Shown here piece after piece: positions 10,863-21,179 of a stretch of 64,000 nucleotides of DNA. Made by a program: the position numbers and the translations under genes. A model generated the notes under the pieces. It made no database searches. It was not told the origin of the DNA and saw only the letters and a list, made by a program, of their open reading frames with translations. Each line of letters starts with the position of its first letter. Within the stretch, counting starts at the first letter, position 1. The DNA lies in the NCBI GenBank assembly GCA_012845835.1, contig JABAKD010000019.1, positions 13,161,344 to 13,225,343 on the forward strand, given 5' to 3'. The stretch comes from Undaria pinnatifida (Eukaryota; Sar; Phaeophyceae; Laminariales; Alariaceae).

Positions 10863-11119
10863 CAAAAAAAAAAATATATATATATATCGTGGCACGCGTC
10901 AAGATCCCAAGATTCTCTTTCCATAAAGCCTGTGTTTTTTGCCCTGTATATGGACAGAAACTTGTACCTGGTACGACGATCATCTACTACACGCTAGGGC
11001 ATGTTTTCATGAGCACCACTAACAAGAGCACCAGGCACATGGGGACGCGAAATCTACAGGAGGACCACAACATCTTCGACGACAGTGGGGAGAAGACAGG
11101 GTGTATAATCGTACAACAC

Positions 11120-11355
11120 TAGATACAAATAATAATGTGAAAAGGAAGTACAGACAGATACGTTAACACTGCGGTAGACCACTTTTGCGCAGGGTCTTTC
11201 GTGCCTACCTGACGTCTGCATGATCGCCTGACAACCTCTACCAAACGTAGTAGCATATGCCTAACGAAGTAAAGTCACCCTCGCGTTCAATAGTGGTGAC
11301 ATCGAATGCCCACATCACCTCGCTTGGTGTATTTGTAAGATGTAGCTCTGTCTAT
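11120..11355 (+). repeat. Direct repeat left of the LINE fragment
   Basis: Aligns in direct orientation with 13325-13640. Shared landmarks are AGGAAGTACAG, GTAGACCAC, GTCTGCATGRTCGCC, CCAAACG, CACATCACCTCGC and a final GCAAGATG-like motif. The pair brackets the LINE fragment and its duplicated tail. Confidence 0.65.
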
Positions 11356-11393
11356 TAGAGTTACAGTGCCCCACATCGGCACGGATCCGTCTC

Positions 11394-12194
11394 ATGCGGG
11401 CATGCCTCAAACGGCTTGGCCCGGATTTGTATGACAGGACGACCGCCCCGCTTAGTCTGAAAGTCCGCATGCTGAAGGCCGAGGTCATTGAGACCCTGCT
11501 GTACGGGTGTGTGACGTGGACCCTCAATGCGGACCACTTCGCCAAGCTCCGATCAGCCCACCACGAAGTCCTTTTGCGAGTCATTGGCTTCCAGCGCCGA
11601 TTACGCACCGACCACACCACCCTCTCGTACGCGAAGGCCCTCAGGATGACACGATGCGAGAGCATCGAAACGACCATCCGTAAACGGCGGCTCTTCTTTG
11701 CCGGGGCCCTGGTGCGACAACACAAGGGGCGACTGCCCCGTCGGTTGATGTTCGGGACGATCGCTGGTGGGGAGAACCCGAAACCAGGCGGACAACTCAA
11801 GACTTGGCCTAGAGCCATAGCTGAGGACCTTAGGGTGTTCAAAGCCAACGAGGGATCAACGGAACACTCCCCCTTAGTTTTTGGAGTTGGGACCGCGCTG
11901 TGGCCCACTGCAGCAAAAAAGGTGGGCAAGTGGTACCGGGGGGTCCTCGAAGCAGCTGAACGGTTCATGGGCAGGTGGCACGAGGATGAGGCAAAGCTGA
12001 GTAGACAGCGCCGCGCATCCGCCGTGGGTGGTGTCGAAGGGAACGGGGGGAGGGGGGGCAGCAGGAGGGGTAGAAGGAACACCGCACAAGGGTATGGGGG
12101 CAGGGGGGGGGACAGGAGGAGTAGAAGGGAAACCGCGGTAGATGAAAGTAGGAAGGAGACCGCAGACAGGGTAGCAAGGTACCAGGCCGACTAG
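11394..12194 (+). mobile_element. 5'-truncated non-LTR retrotransposon (LINE) ORF, reverse-transcriptase C-terminus
   Basis: The frame is open for 266 codons and also a little upstream of the first ATG. It begins in the region that follows the RT palm in LINE proteins. Recognisable signatures are LKAEVIETLLYGCVTWTL near residues 24-41, HHEVLLRVIGF near 56-66, and RKRRLFFAGALVRQ near 96-109, the counterpart of the usual RRLRWLGHVLR-type stretch. The polymerase motifs (including YADD) and the endonuclease are missing, so this is a 5'-truncated, inactive copy. The last 80 or so residues are low-complexity Gly/Arg from a G-rich tail and may be 3' UTR. The mature product would reverse-transcribe element RNA at a nicked target; this remnant cannot. 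Confidence 0.8.
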
Positions 12195-13095
12195 TAGGTG
12201 GAACCTTTCTATCTATGCCACTCGCACCGCCAACTGCTGCGGCTGCTCGGAATGTGATGTCTTGGTACTTTGATTTTTCCGTGAATTTATTTATTTATTT
12301 ATTTATTTATTTTTTTCTTTCCCCTTCTTATCCTTATGAAGGGAGTCTTGCATGGTGGGTAGGTGACGAGCCTGTTTTATTTGGCCCTCCCAGTCTTCCT
12401 TCTTCTACTTGTTTCTTTTTTCCGGGGTATTTTTTCTCTTTCCCTTTCTTTCCCCCTTGCATGTCCATTTTGGCTCATGCTCGGGGTATGTTTCTATCTC
12501 CCGTGCTTTGGCTCCCCTTTTTATTTATTTATTTATTTTTTTGTCTTGGTTTCTTTCGTTGTTTCTCTCTTTTACAAGGTATTTTGGTTTAATGAGAAGA
12601 ACACAAAGGGGGGAGGGGGGGAAACAGGAGGAGTAGAAGGAAAGCCGTCCAAGGGAATGGGGGCAGGGGGGGCAACAGGAGGAATAGAAGGGAGACCGCG
12701 GTGGACGAAGGCAGGAAGGAGATGGCAGACAGGGTAGCAAGGTACCAGGCCGACTAGTAGGTACATAGCACTTTTCGTCTTTCTCTGGGGTATTTTTTTC
12801 CCCTTTGTTCCCTCCTTGCGTGTCCAGGTTTTTGGCTCGTGTTCGGATTATCTTATTTTGGTTTTACTTTACTTTATTTTATTTCATTTTATTATGTTTC
12901 TTTTCCGAGCTTTGGCTCTCCTTTCCGGTTGGGTTGTTTCTTCGATTTCCCCTTCATTTTGTTTGTTTCATTTTTTGTTTTATTTTTATCTTTGTTTTTA
13001 TTTGTTTTCTTATTTTGTTTTTGTTTTTTTGTTTTTGTTTTTGTTTTTGTTTATTTCGTGTTTCTCTCTTCCAATGTATTTCTGTTGCTGACGTA
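12040..13095 (+). repeat. Two-copy tandem duplication of the LINE tail, ~555-bp unit
   Basis: The segment from the GGGGGGAGGGGGG tract through AGACAGGGTAGCAAGGTACC and GGCCGACTAGTAGGT to the TTTCTCTCTT motif occurs twice (from about 12040 and about 12600). The second halves of both units are T-rich with ATTT or GTTTTT microsatellites and share CTTTGGCTC. Long frames here are artefacts of the pyrimidine-rich sequence. Confidence 0.75.
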
Positions 13096-13324
13096 TGTAT
13101 GTTGTGCCTGTCGTACCCAGTACTAGGGCATGACATTGCGTTGTCGAATGCATTACGATGCATTATCTCTGTGTCGTGGCTTGTGACCACAGAGCTGATC
13201 TTTCTAGGGTGAAGAATCAGTACGGACACTGGGTGTGCTGGATGTCGACGAGTAGAAGAACGGTTTAATGTGAAGAACACACACACACACACGGTGAAAA
13301 TCATGGGCGTAAAATCGTACATTT

Positions 13325-13640
13325 GAGCCAACAAGAATGTGAGAAAAAGGAAGTACAGGCAAATATGTTAAATTTGTTGTAGACCACACTACACCAACCA
13401 ATTACGTAGGGTATTGCGTACACACCGTCTGCATGGTCGCCTCCCAACCTATGCCAAACGAAGTACGTATGTATGACTGAGGAAGCAACGTAATCGAGCT
13501 AGCGTTCCTTTCAAAACACGGACTATTCGCACTTCTCCCTCCCGTGTTCAACAGTGCAGTGTGGTGAAATTGCATGATGACCACATCACCTCGCCTGTTG
13601 CACTTTGCAAGATGAATCTCTTTCATATAATTAGCGATGT
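13325..13640 (+). repeat. Direct repeat right of the LINE fragment
   Basis: Second copy of 11120-11355, longer by about 80 bp. A minus-strand open frame crosses it (108 codons from a non-ATG start), but it is not conserved in the first copy, so I do not call it a gene. Confidence 0.65.
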
Positions 13641-13759
13641 CAGAAAATAATGGTAACTGGTTGTAATTTTTTATCTTGCGATCCATGTACAACGACAAAT
13701 TATGAAGCTTTAACACGTTCTTTACCACACGTAAAGATTGTGCTACATACGTACCACAT

Positions 13760-14775
13760 TCGACATCGAATATTCTAGAATAACAAACATACCCCCGGCA
13801 TGTGATATAAAGGGATGTCTTCTTGCTACAATCGTCAGATTTCTCCCCTTTAAGGATTTATAGTTTTCACTCACATATTGAAGTGTCCCGCCCGCTCCCC
13901 CCCCGCCCGATCCCTCTTGTTCAAACGCCCCACCTAAAATCGAAATCTGCCAGAGAAGTAAACACTACCAGCCAGCTGATATCACCCCCCCCCCGTCATT
14001 TTTTTTTCCCGCCCTTTTGTTCAAACGCTGTAAACACTACCAGCCGGCTGATATCACCTCATTATCTTTCTGGCCATCTAACATCAAATATTCTAGAATA
14101 ATAAACAATACCAGGCAGGTGATATAAAGGGATGTCTTCTTGCTACAACCAACCGTCAGATTTGTGTCCCTTTCTTTTTTAGTGTCCGCGCACATATTGG
14201 AGCGCCCCGCCCGCCCCCCTCCCCCCCGATCCCTCTTTCTCGTTCAAACGCCCCACCTAGAATCAAAATCTGTCTGAGTAGTAAACACTATCAGCCAGCT
14301 GATACCACCCCCCCCCCCGCCATTTTTTTTTCCCGCCCTTTTGTTCAAACGCCCCATCTCTACAATCGAAATCGGTCAGAGTAATGGACACTTCTACGCA
14401 ATTGATATCGCGTCATTATCTTTCTAGCCATCCATGACGTAGTTTTCATTCATTCCGCCCCCCCCCGCGCCCGCCCCCAACACCCCCTCCTTCCCCACCA
14501 CCCGCACGATCGCCTAGCACCACGCGTATAGCAAACCCCTGCATATATGCATAATAATACGAGCGATCGGATTATCACACGCACAAGCTTGCAAAGATGA
14601 GTTTCGACCAAATCTTTGATCTCACAGCTGGAGTGTATTTTTATATTATATGTGACCTAGAAACCTCTTGAAAACCCTTCCTTCCCCCTCCCATTCCCTT
14701 GTTATTATTTTTCCGGTCCCTCTTGCTCAAACGACCCACCTAACATCGAAATCTTCTAGAGTAATGACTGAACAC
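13760..14775 (-). repeat. R1 element, minus copy, left part of an interrupted element
   Basis: Reverse-oriented R1 with an internal duplication of about 310 bp (from 13760 and from 14075, each starting near ATTCTAGAATAA and GGGATGTCTTCTTGC). It includes a core at 14585-14655 with the GCAAAGATGAGTTTCGACC motif. It is broken at GAACACTT (14769-14776) by the SINE. Matching R1 sequence resumes at 15898. Confidence 0.8.
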
Positions 14776-15091
14776 TTTTTTTTTTTTTTTTTTTTTTTCA
14801 GCACACTTTCACTTTCCAGCTTCTGGACAAGCCGTGGTCACAGGTGTCATCCCTTCTCCTCCCCGGTTCTTGCCTTCAATTTTTATCGCGCATAGGGTTC
14901 AGCAATCCCACTGCTCGTCGATTGTTCATCGAATGTTGCTAACTCACGCTCTCGCGCTTTCCGCAAGTCAATTTGTCCACAAGAAAAAGTCCCAACGAAT
15001 TTATACGAGTATGCACTCGGCGGGGCTCGAACTCACGAAACTGACCTATACCAGGCTCGAGGATAACCTGATACGCCACCGGGGCGACCGG
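14776..15091 (-). mobile_element. tRNA-derived SINE, copy A
   Basis: On the minus strand the element starts GGTCGCCCCGGTGGCGTATC, carries a box-A-like TGGCGTATCAGG and a box-B-like GAGTTCGAGCCCC 45 bp further on, then a tRNA-unrelated body with a TTGTCCAGAAGCTGG motif, and ends in a poly-A tail of 23 bases. That layout (Pol III promoter head, body, A-tail) is typical of tRNA SINEs. The flanks ACACTT at the tail and ACACTT after the head look like its target-site duplication. Confidence 0.85.
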
Positions 15092-15100
15092 TTTACACTT

Positions 15101-15897
15101 AGGCCATTTCTTATGCAGTCGGATTTGTCAGTCGAAAACGGCATTTTTCGACTGTAGTAGCCCAAATAAATTGGGCTTTCTTACGCAGTCGAAAAAGGGC
15201 TTTTTCGACTCAACTTTTTTCGACTGAGAATTCCGACTGGCGGACCCAATCGAAAAACTCGACTTTTTCGACTGGATCCTCCAGTCGGAAAACTCAGTCG
15301 AAAACGTTTTACACGTGTTTTTTGAACCGATCGCATCTCCCATCCCACCATCAAACACACACCCACACGGCCACACGGCCACACACCCATACCAGGTATC
15401 ACACTGCAGTATCATGCAAGGCGCTGACGCTGGCTTGGCTATCCCTGCTGTTGCTTCTCGCAGCAAGTCAGCGTGGCGCATTCCTAGTTCCGCTCGCCAG
15501 CAGCGTGTATCACACGACGGCAGCAGCGCGCGGTCTCGATCCCATGCTGCCAACAACGGCTGCGCCTGCTGTTAGCTTTGGCGGCTCTCGGCTGAGTGCA
15601 ACTCCCCGAACGTAGCTTTGGCGGCTTTCGGCTAAGCCCAAAGCCACCAACTCGCTGGGACGAAGGTTCGTCGAGCCGTTGCTCGCGGAGACGGCGCGAA
15701 GCACAGAACTGCCAACCGATTTCGCCCGCTGCATGGCAGTACTCCCTCACACCAACCGCCTCTACGAAGAGCACAAAAACTATAAAATCAACTTGACTGA
15801 CGATGAGAAGAAGGACCAGAAGAATCCAGTCGAAAAAAATTCCAGTCAAAAAGGGCCGTTTTCGACTGGCGGAATCCGACTGCATGAGAAATGGCCT
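15101..15897. mobile_element. TIR transposable element carrying a decayed gene fragment
   Basis: The left end AGGCCATTTCTTATGCAGTC and the reverse complement of the right end AGGCCATTTCTCATGCAGTC match over about 25 bp, and both are followed by copies of CAGTCGAAAACGG. Further CAGTCGAAAA motifs in both orientations fill the terminal 200 bp on the left and 70 bp on the right. No transposase frame is present. The central part (15400-15820) resembles a host gene fragment, described separately. The element lies beside the SINE's head, in its target-site repeat. A short flanking duplication (CAC or TACAC) is ambiguous. Confidence 0.75.
15410..15825 (+). pseudogene. Captured fragment of a gene with signal-peptide + AF plastid-type presequence
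   Basis: Inside the TIR element the plus strand reads as a hydrophobic signal peptide (ALTLAWLSLLLLLAASQ) directly followed by RGAFLVPLASS and then a Ser/Thr/Ala-rich stretch. A hydrophobic core, then a Phe right after the predicted cleavage site, then a transit-like region is the known form of bipartite presequences for secondary plastids of stramenopiles. The ATG at 15414 is one base out of frame with it. After a stop near 15615 a second frame resumes with RRFVEPLLAETARST, DFARCMAVLPHTNRLYEEH and LTDDEKKDQ. The mature protein is not recognised. Frame breaks show that it is non-functional; the capture idea is an inference. Confidence 0.45.
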
Positions 15898-16490
15898 TAC
15901 ACGCACTTGATATCACCTCATTATCTTTCTAGAGCCATCCATGTCTCTGCTGCAATTCACCCCCTCCCCCCCCCCCCACCCCACCCCCTCCCCCCCCCCA
16001 CCCCCACCCCCACCCCCACCCCCTCGAACGCTCCGCCCTCTCCTCACTGGTTGTACGACTTACAGGATAGGATTTATAGTTTCCACGCACAGATTGAGCT
16101 GCCCCGCCCGTCCCGCACCCCTCCCCCCCCCCCCCTTTTGATCAAACTCAGGCCCCCACGTCCTTAAAACCTCCGCCCTCCCCTCATCGGTTATTCGACT
16201 TACAGGATTTACTTGATAAACTGATGCATTTCCTTCCACAGCTGTCAGATTTTGTCCCCCTCAAAAACGGGTTTTATTGTTGCCGCGCACAGACTGGCTA
16301 ACATCACCCTGTTGACCCTGATAGCTACACTGTAGTTGCAAGGGGAGTGGCCGACCTATATCCTTAATGAGGACACACAACCCGTAATACACGCGATCGG
16401 AGTATCACACAGCTTGCAAAAAATGAGTTTCGACAACATCTTCGATCTCACAGCAGCTGGAGAGAGTATTTTTATTTCTATAATATTATT
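15898..16490 (-). repeat. R1 element, minus copy, right part of the interrupted element
   Basis: R1 sequence resumes with CGCACTTGATATCACCTCAT and continues through the C-tract block, GGATTTATAGTTTCCACGCAC, GTTATTCGACTTACAGGATT and the GACCCTGATAGCTACACTG motif to a core at 16390-16485 containing ATGAGTTTCGAC. Together with 13760-14775 it makes one element interrupted by the SINE and the TIR element. Confidence 0.8.
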
Positions 16491-16769
16491 AATGCAGATC
16501 CTTGCGGATGGTCTTTGGTGAATCATTCTGTATATCATGCTGTGATCTAATCTGGCCCCCCAGCATGTCTGGCATGCGAATTATTACCAAGTCTGCGGTG
16601 AGGAGCTTACACGCACGCTCGCCGCTGTTGTCGCTGACGCGTATCACACACCTGGGACGTTGCAACCTACCTACGTGACCAGTATCAAGGGCATTTTGAC
16701 ACGCTCGTCTAAAACGTTTCTAACGAAGACCAACGCCTGAATGGGTAGCCGGGTGGACCGTAACTGGAC

Positions 16770-17110
16770 CAAGTCCGGCGGCAGGCTGTTTTCTCATGTG
16801 GCCAGGGGTATTGCAAGTAGTTGATGAGTTTGTTCAAGTCCCACACTACCCGCGGAGGGACGGGTGGCTGTCTCTTCACCGCACCTAATCACCAGGGATC
16901 AAGTCGGGTCGACACACTCGCGCATCCGTATACCACGATGTCCAGCCAAGTCCGGCGGAAGGTTGTTTTCTCGCGGCCGCCGGGGGTATTGTTGGTCGGT
17001 GACTTGGCGCAAGTCCCACATTTTGCCCGCAGGGACGGGTGATTATCTCCACCGCACCTGATCTCTAGGGATCAAGTCGGATCGACCCGCACACACACGC
17101 CTCCGAATGT
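16770..17110 (+). repeat. Two-copy tandem repeat, ~175-bp unit
   Basis: The unit AAGTCCGGCGGMAGGYTGTTTTCTC ... GGGATCAAGTCGGRTCGAC occurs at about 16770-16915 and again at 16949-17085, with shared GGGGTATTG, CAAGTCCCACA, GGGACGGGTG and CACCGCACCTRATC blocks. Neither copy holds a conserved frame. Confidence 0.75.
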
Positions 17111-17635
17111 CACGGCAGCTTGCGCTGCGCCGTGTAGTAGTAACGGTGACCGCCCGTAGGGACAGCTCACGCTGCCATTGCTAGAGGAACCGAAGGATAC
17201 GCCAGCTATAGCGCTGGGTTGCAAAATTCAACAGAGTTAAATTGGCACACATGTGTATGACAATTAATGACAATAATACGTGGAAGAGTGGTGAGAGCTT
17301 TGTGCTTTCGTTTTCACCCAACTATCGCAAGACAAATAAAATAAAAACAAAAAATAAAAAAATGACGAAAAAGCCAGGGGAGCAGATAATGAAAAAATAT
17401 ACTTGGTATATACTTGTGTACCCACATCCAGATAGAAGAGGGGCTACTAAAACCTAGAAAAAAAACGTTATGAAAAAACGCAATCTTCTCGATTCGCACA
17501 GAAATCACAACGACGCTCCAGTTCCCCCGTCCGTTTTTTAGACCTTTAATTGAGGAGTGTGGCTCCGTTTTCTCTTTGTTGTGTGCTCCTCGTGACGATG
17601 CAGCAAAACATTGGAGTGCACCTTACCCCATCCTC
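17111..17635. other. No gene seen
   Basis: AT-rich sequence with A-runs and short frames. No splice pairs, repeats or motifs were noticed. Confidence 0.4.
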
Positions 17636-18315
17636 ATCGTAGATTCAAAATGTCACCGGAGATTCAAGCCAGCATCGCAGATTCAAGCCAGTATTGTAGA
17701 TTCAAGCGACCATTCATTATATTGAGTTTCGACGAAATCTTCGATCTCACAGCTGGAGTGTATTTTCATTTTTTATAATATATATAGATTCAAGCCTATC
17801 ACCCCATCATCATCCATTCATTGAACATATAGATTCGAGTCTACCACGCCATCGAAGATTCAAGCCATAATCGCGTCCAATAGATAGTCGGGTGGATTCA
17901 GGCCATCATCGTAGATTGAAGTTATCACAGACCATCGATTCAAGCTATGATCATCGTAGATCCAACCCATTGTTTCAGACTCAAGCGACCACCGTAGATT
18001 CAAGCCAATCGTAGATTCAAACAATCATCGTAGATTCACACAATCATCGTAAATCCACCGTACATCGTACATTCACGCCAACATTGTAGATTCAAATTAT
18101 CATCTTGCGTTCGCTACCGCCGCAGATGCAAGCCATCATGTCGTCGATTGAAGCCATCATGTCGATTGAAGCCATCATCGTAGATTCAAGCAAAAGTCTT
18201 AATCGCAAATTCAAGCCACCACCGAGCCAGTACCGTAGATCCAAGCGACAACATCGGAGACTCCAGCTATCATCGCATATTCAACAAATCTACGTTGATT
18301 CACGACACCTAACGA
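17636..18315 (+). repeat. Degenerate satellite of ATCGTAGATTCAAGCC-like units
   Basis: More than 25 imperfect units of about 16-22 bp share a (C)ATCGTAGATTCAAG core (variants AGATTCAAGCCA, CATCGTAGATTCA, TCGATTGAAGCCATCATG). Unit length drifts, so no frame is kept. The satellite is interrupted at about 17727-17789 by a truncated R1 core, after which units resume. Confidence 0.85.
17727..17789 (-). repeat. Truncated R1 core inside the satellite
   Basis: Only TTGAGTTTCGACGAAATC through the CTCACAGCTGGAGTGTATTT motif and the terminal AT-rich edge (TTTTTTATAATATA) is present, with satellite units on both sides. The clean edges suggest that this ~60-bp end can move or be copied by itself, or that the rest was lost. 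Confidence 0.75.
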
Positions 18316-18648
18316 CCACACCGCTACACTAGAGGACGCCCCTCTTTGAACGAAGCATATATACGAAGCTCTTACCATACATACCGCTATTTTTATTATC
18401 TATCCCCACATTCATCCTCCCATGACAAAAAAAAAAGAATGCCCCAGTCGGTTATGGCCGCTAGCTAGACCAACAAGACACACCCCTGCTGCCGCTTCAG
18501 AAGACGAACGATATCACAAGTCACCACACAGGTACCTCTCTTCTACACTGACTTGCTCCACCGTCTCACAACCTCAACGTTTTTCCTTGTGCTGTAAATA
18601 TCTTAGTCTTGACTGGCTTATTGTCACTTTTCACTGCACTACACTGCA

Positions 18649-18905
18649 CAAAAGTAGTGGTTCCTCTATAATGCTGGTATGCGCCAAATGCACTTCACAA
18701 GAGAATGCGCCAGCTGCACTGCACAAAAGCAATGGTTCCTCTATAGTGCCGATATGCGCCAAGCCGGAACAACCGGCATTAACGCGACAACCGGCACTAC
18801 TCCGCATGCTGTACTGACACTATTGATTGTTCCCATCTGTGCCAAAACATGCACTATAACGGGCAGCCGGCACTACTAAACCGGCATTATAGAGGGACCA
18901 CCACT
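18649..18905. repeat. CTATAGTGCCGG MITE (family T), nested copies
   Basis: The left end TGGTTCCTCTATAGTGCCG (18734-18752) is mirrored by CGGCATTATAGAGGGACCACCA at 18881-18902, and a second left end TGGTTCCTCTATAATGCTGG lies at 18659. The interior reads GCCGGCACTACT and CCCATCTGTGCCA, as in the array at 56.5 kb. It is non-coding. Confidence 0.7.
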
Positions 18906-19592
18906 CTACGCGTAAACCCCTTGCTGGTTTTGTCGCTATCATATATCATCTGTGGCAGAAAAACAAACGATCCCTCCTCCAAAATGACCACACACACAAA
19001 GAAAAAAAAACACCCAGCAACGTGGGGAAAAACGCCAACACACGACATGAAACCCTCGGTTGAAAAATATCTTCACCATAAAGTACAGCAATACCCATAG
19101 TAAGGTAAAGTACAACAATACCAAGGGGACATAGACTCAACACTCTAAACCATTTGTTTTTCACCACAAGCGAAAAACTATAAAAAAACACCAATTGATG
19201 TATCTGAGAAAGCCGTTTCCGAACCCCTACACCCCCACCCTTCGCCGTCGCACTTTTTATATGGAGCGGGAACCAACGCCGTCGCAATTTTTTTGGAATG
19301 GAGCGGGGGGAGGGGGAGCACGCTAGCGGTTTTTTGGGGGAAACCACAAGCGCATCTTGCCAAGGAGCATAGATGGGGAGGGCGGTAAAATCAATCACTG
19401 AAAAATGTCCGCGGCTGCGCCAAGGAAAATCTCAAGCACTCCGAGGGTCCCTCAACGGAGGAATATGAAGCAAATGTTAAGGCATCGGCATCACCGTGAC
19501 ACAACAAAAGCGATAGCAACAGCGACAGCGACAGCGACAACGATAACGTTTGGACAAAAACGGCGAAAATCCTACCCCTTTTTTTCAGGTCT
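18906..19592. other. No gene seen
   Basis: A-rich sequence with a small GCGACA microsatellite (19510-19545). Frames are short and repeat-driven. Confidence 0.4.
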
Positions 19593-19734
19593 TTGTTCAT
19601 AGGTCAGGAGGTCATCAAAACCTCGCGGGATGAGTCGGGTCAGGAGGTGTTTGACACCTCACGCGTCGGGTCGAGTCTGATCCGGAGATTAAAACAAATC
19701 TCACGGGTCGGATGGGGTCACCCAGACCCGACTC

Positions 19735-19900
19735 ACCCAGAGCCGACCCAACCCCACCCAGAGCCGACCCAACCCCACCCAGATCCGACCCAACCCCACC
19801 CAGATCCGACCCAACCCCACCCAGATCCGACCCAACCCCACCCAGATCCGACGCAACCCAACCCGACCCCACCCAGATCCGACCCAACCCGACCCGACCC
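19735..19900 (+). repeat. 21-bp tandem repeat (CCAACCCCACCCAGATCCGAC)
   Basis: About seven units of 21 bp, the first two with GAGCC in place of GATCC, fading into shorter CCCGAC repeats. Because 21 is a multiple of 3, long frames stay open on both strands (DPTQPHP-type on plus, DLGGVGS-type on minus). I see no start context or conserved flank that would make either a gene. Confidence 0.85.
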
Positions 19901-20105
19901 GACCCGTGAACCACCACAGTCCAGAGACGAGACACAAGACAACAGCACACACATTCTACAACCATCCAAAAACCTACATCACTACACCCAGCATTCGCAC
20001 CACGAGGAGACTGCCCTTGCTGCTCTTGCTGCTCTTGCTACCGGAACGCATAATTATTCGCTCCAAAAGCACACAAAAGAAAACGGGTCTATGTTGCATC
20101 TATAG

Positions 20106-20650
20106 ACTACGATGACTAGGCTATGCTGATCCAAGGGAGTTAAAACAAAACAAGAAAAAAAAAGAACATGCCGGTGCCCACCGGCATCTATGAATAATAT
20201 TACTCAGTAACAACGGATTAGACTAGCTCTAGATTCTAAACAGCGAAAAGCAAAGGACAATACCGCGGACATAAAGCAGAGAGAGGGACGACGACAGCAA
20301 TGCCCCGCCCAACACGAGTACACCCTCCCATACAGTGCTAAAATCGACCCCCCCTCCCCACTACAGTCCACGACACCAACACGAAACAGGGAAAAAAAGA
20401 AGCCAGGCTGAGATATACAGGAGAGATAAGAAATTCGGGAGCCGTTTTACACTGGAGTAGTGTACAACGCACCTTCTCCCAAAGAGACCAACCCAGCCTG
20501 GGTCGATCAGTATTCCTGTTTAATAAAAGGTGTCCTGCACCCTACAGCACTGCCAACACTGCCAAATAAATATCAGGGCCACCATCGCGGTGGTGATATT
20601 TTACCCCCCCCCCTGCGATATCACTGAACACCCGTCGCAAGCGACAAGAA
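20106..20650. other. No gene seen
   Basis: Mixed sequence with A-runs. No motif, repeat family or splice pair recognised. Confidence 0.4.
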
Positions 20651-20669
20651 CATGCTTTGTGAGGGTGTC

Positions 20670-21170
20670 TATTTTCTGGGGTACCCGAGGACCAAACATG
20701 ATGGTTTCGAACATCCTCGGGTGCGTACAGGTACAGGTACTCGTGTATACCCTGGGATACCGGGTACCTCACCCCTGAATGTTTCGATCATACTCGGGTA
20801 TATACTATGCTCGAGTATCTACTCTGGGCTACCCGGGTACCACACCTGGTCGTTTCGAACATCCTCGGGTATGTTCCCGGGGTACCCTGGCATCTACGAT
20901 AGGGTACCCGGGTATCAAGCCGAGATATTTCAATCATACTCGGGTGTTTATACCCTGGTATTTTTTCTAAGGCACCCGGGTACCAAACTTGGCTATTTCG
21001 ATTACACTCGGGTGTGTATACCCGAGGGATCTACTCTGGGGTACCGGGGTACCACCTGTTTTTTTCGGTCATACGCAATAATGTATACCCGGGGGACCTA
21101 CTCTGGGGTACCCGGGTATGATACCTGCTTGTTTTGGACATACTCGGGTATCTACCCGGGTGCTGCTAAG
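20670..21170 (+). repeat. Degenerate ~70-80-bp tandem array with GGTACCCGGGTACC palindromes
   Basis: About seven diverged units, each with a TCTGGGGTACCCGGGTACCA-type palindrome, then a TTTCGAWCATMCTCGGGT block and a TATACCC or TTCCCGG stretch. Unit borders lie near 20673, 20758, 20835, 20910, 20978, 21045 and 21112. A plus-strand frame of 179 codons crosses the whole array with YPGxPG-type peptide repeats. Unit lengths are not multiples of three, so it is probably chance. Confidence 0.8.
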
Positions 21171-21179
21171 AGTATAAAA

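Noticed and set aside
13402-13728. 108-codon minus frame starting MVKNVLKLHNLSLY
   Set aside because: The start is not ATG, and most of the frame lies in a direct repeat whose other copy (11120-11355) has stops in this frame.
19593-20105. 170-codon frame rich in DPTQPHP
   Set aside because: Driven by the 21-bp tandem repeat, which is open on both strands. The flanks show no conserved start or domain.
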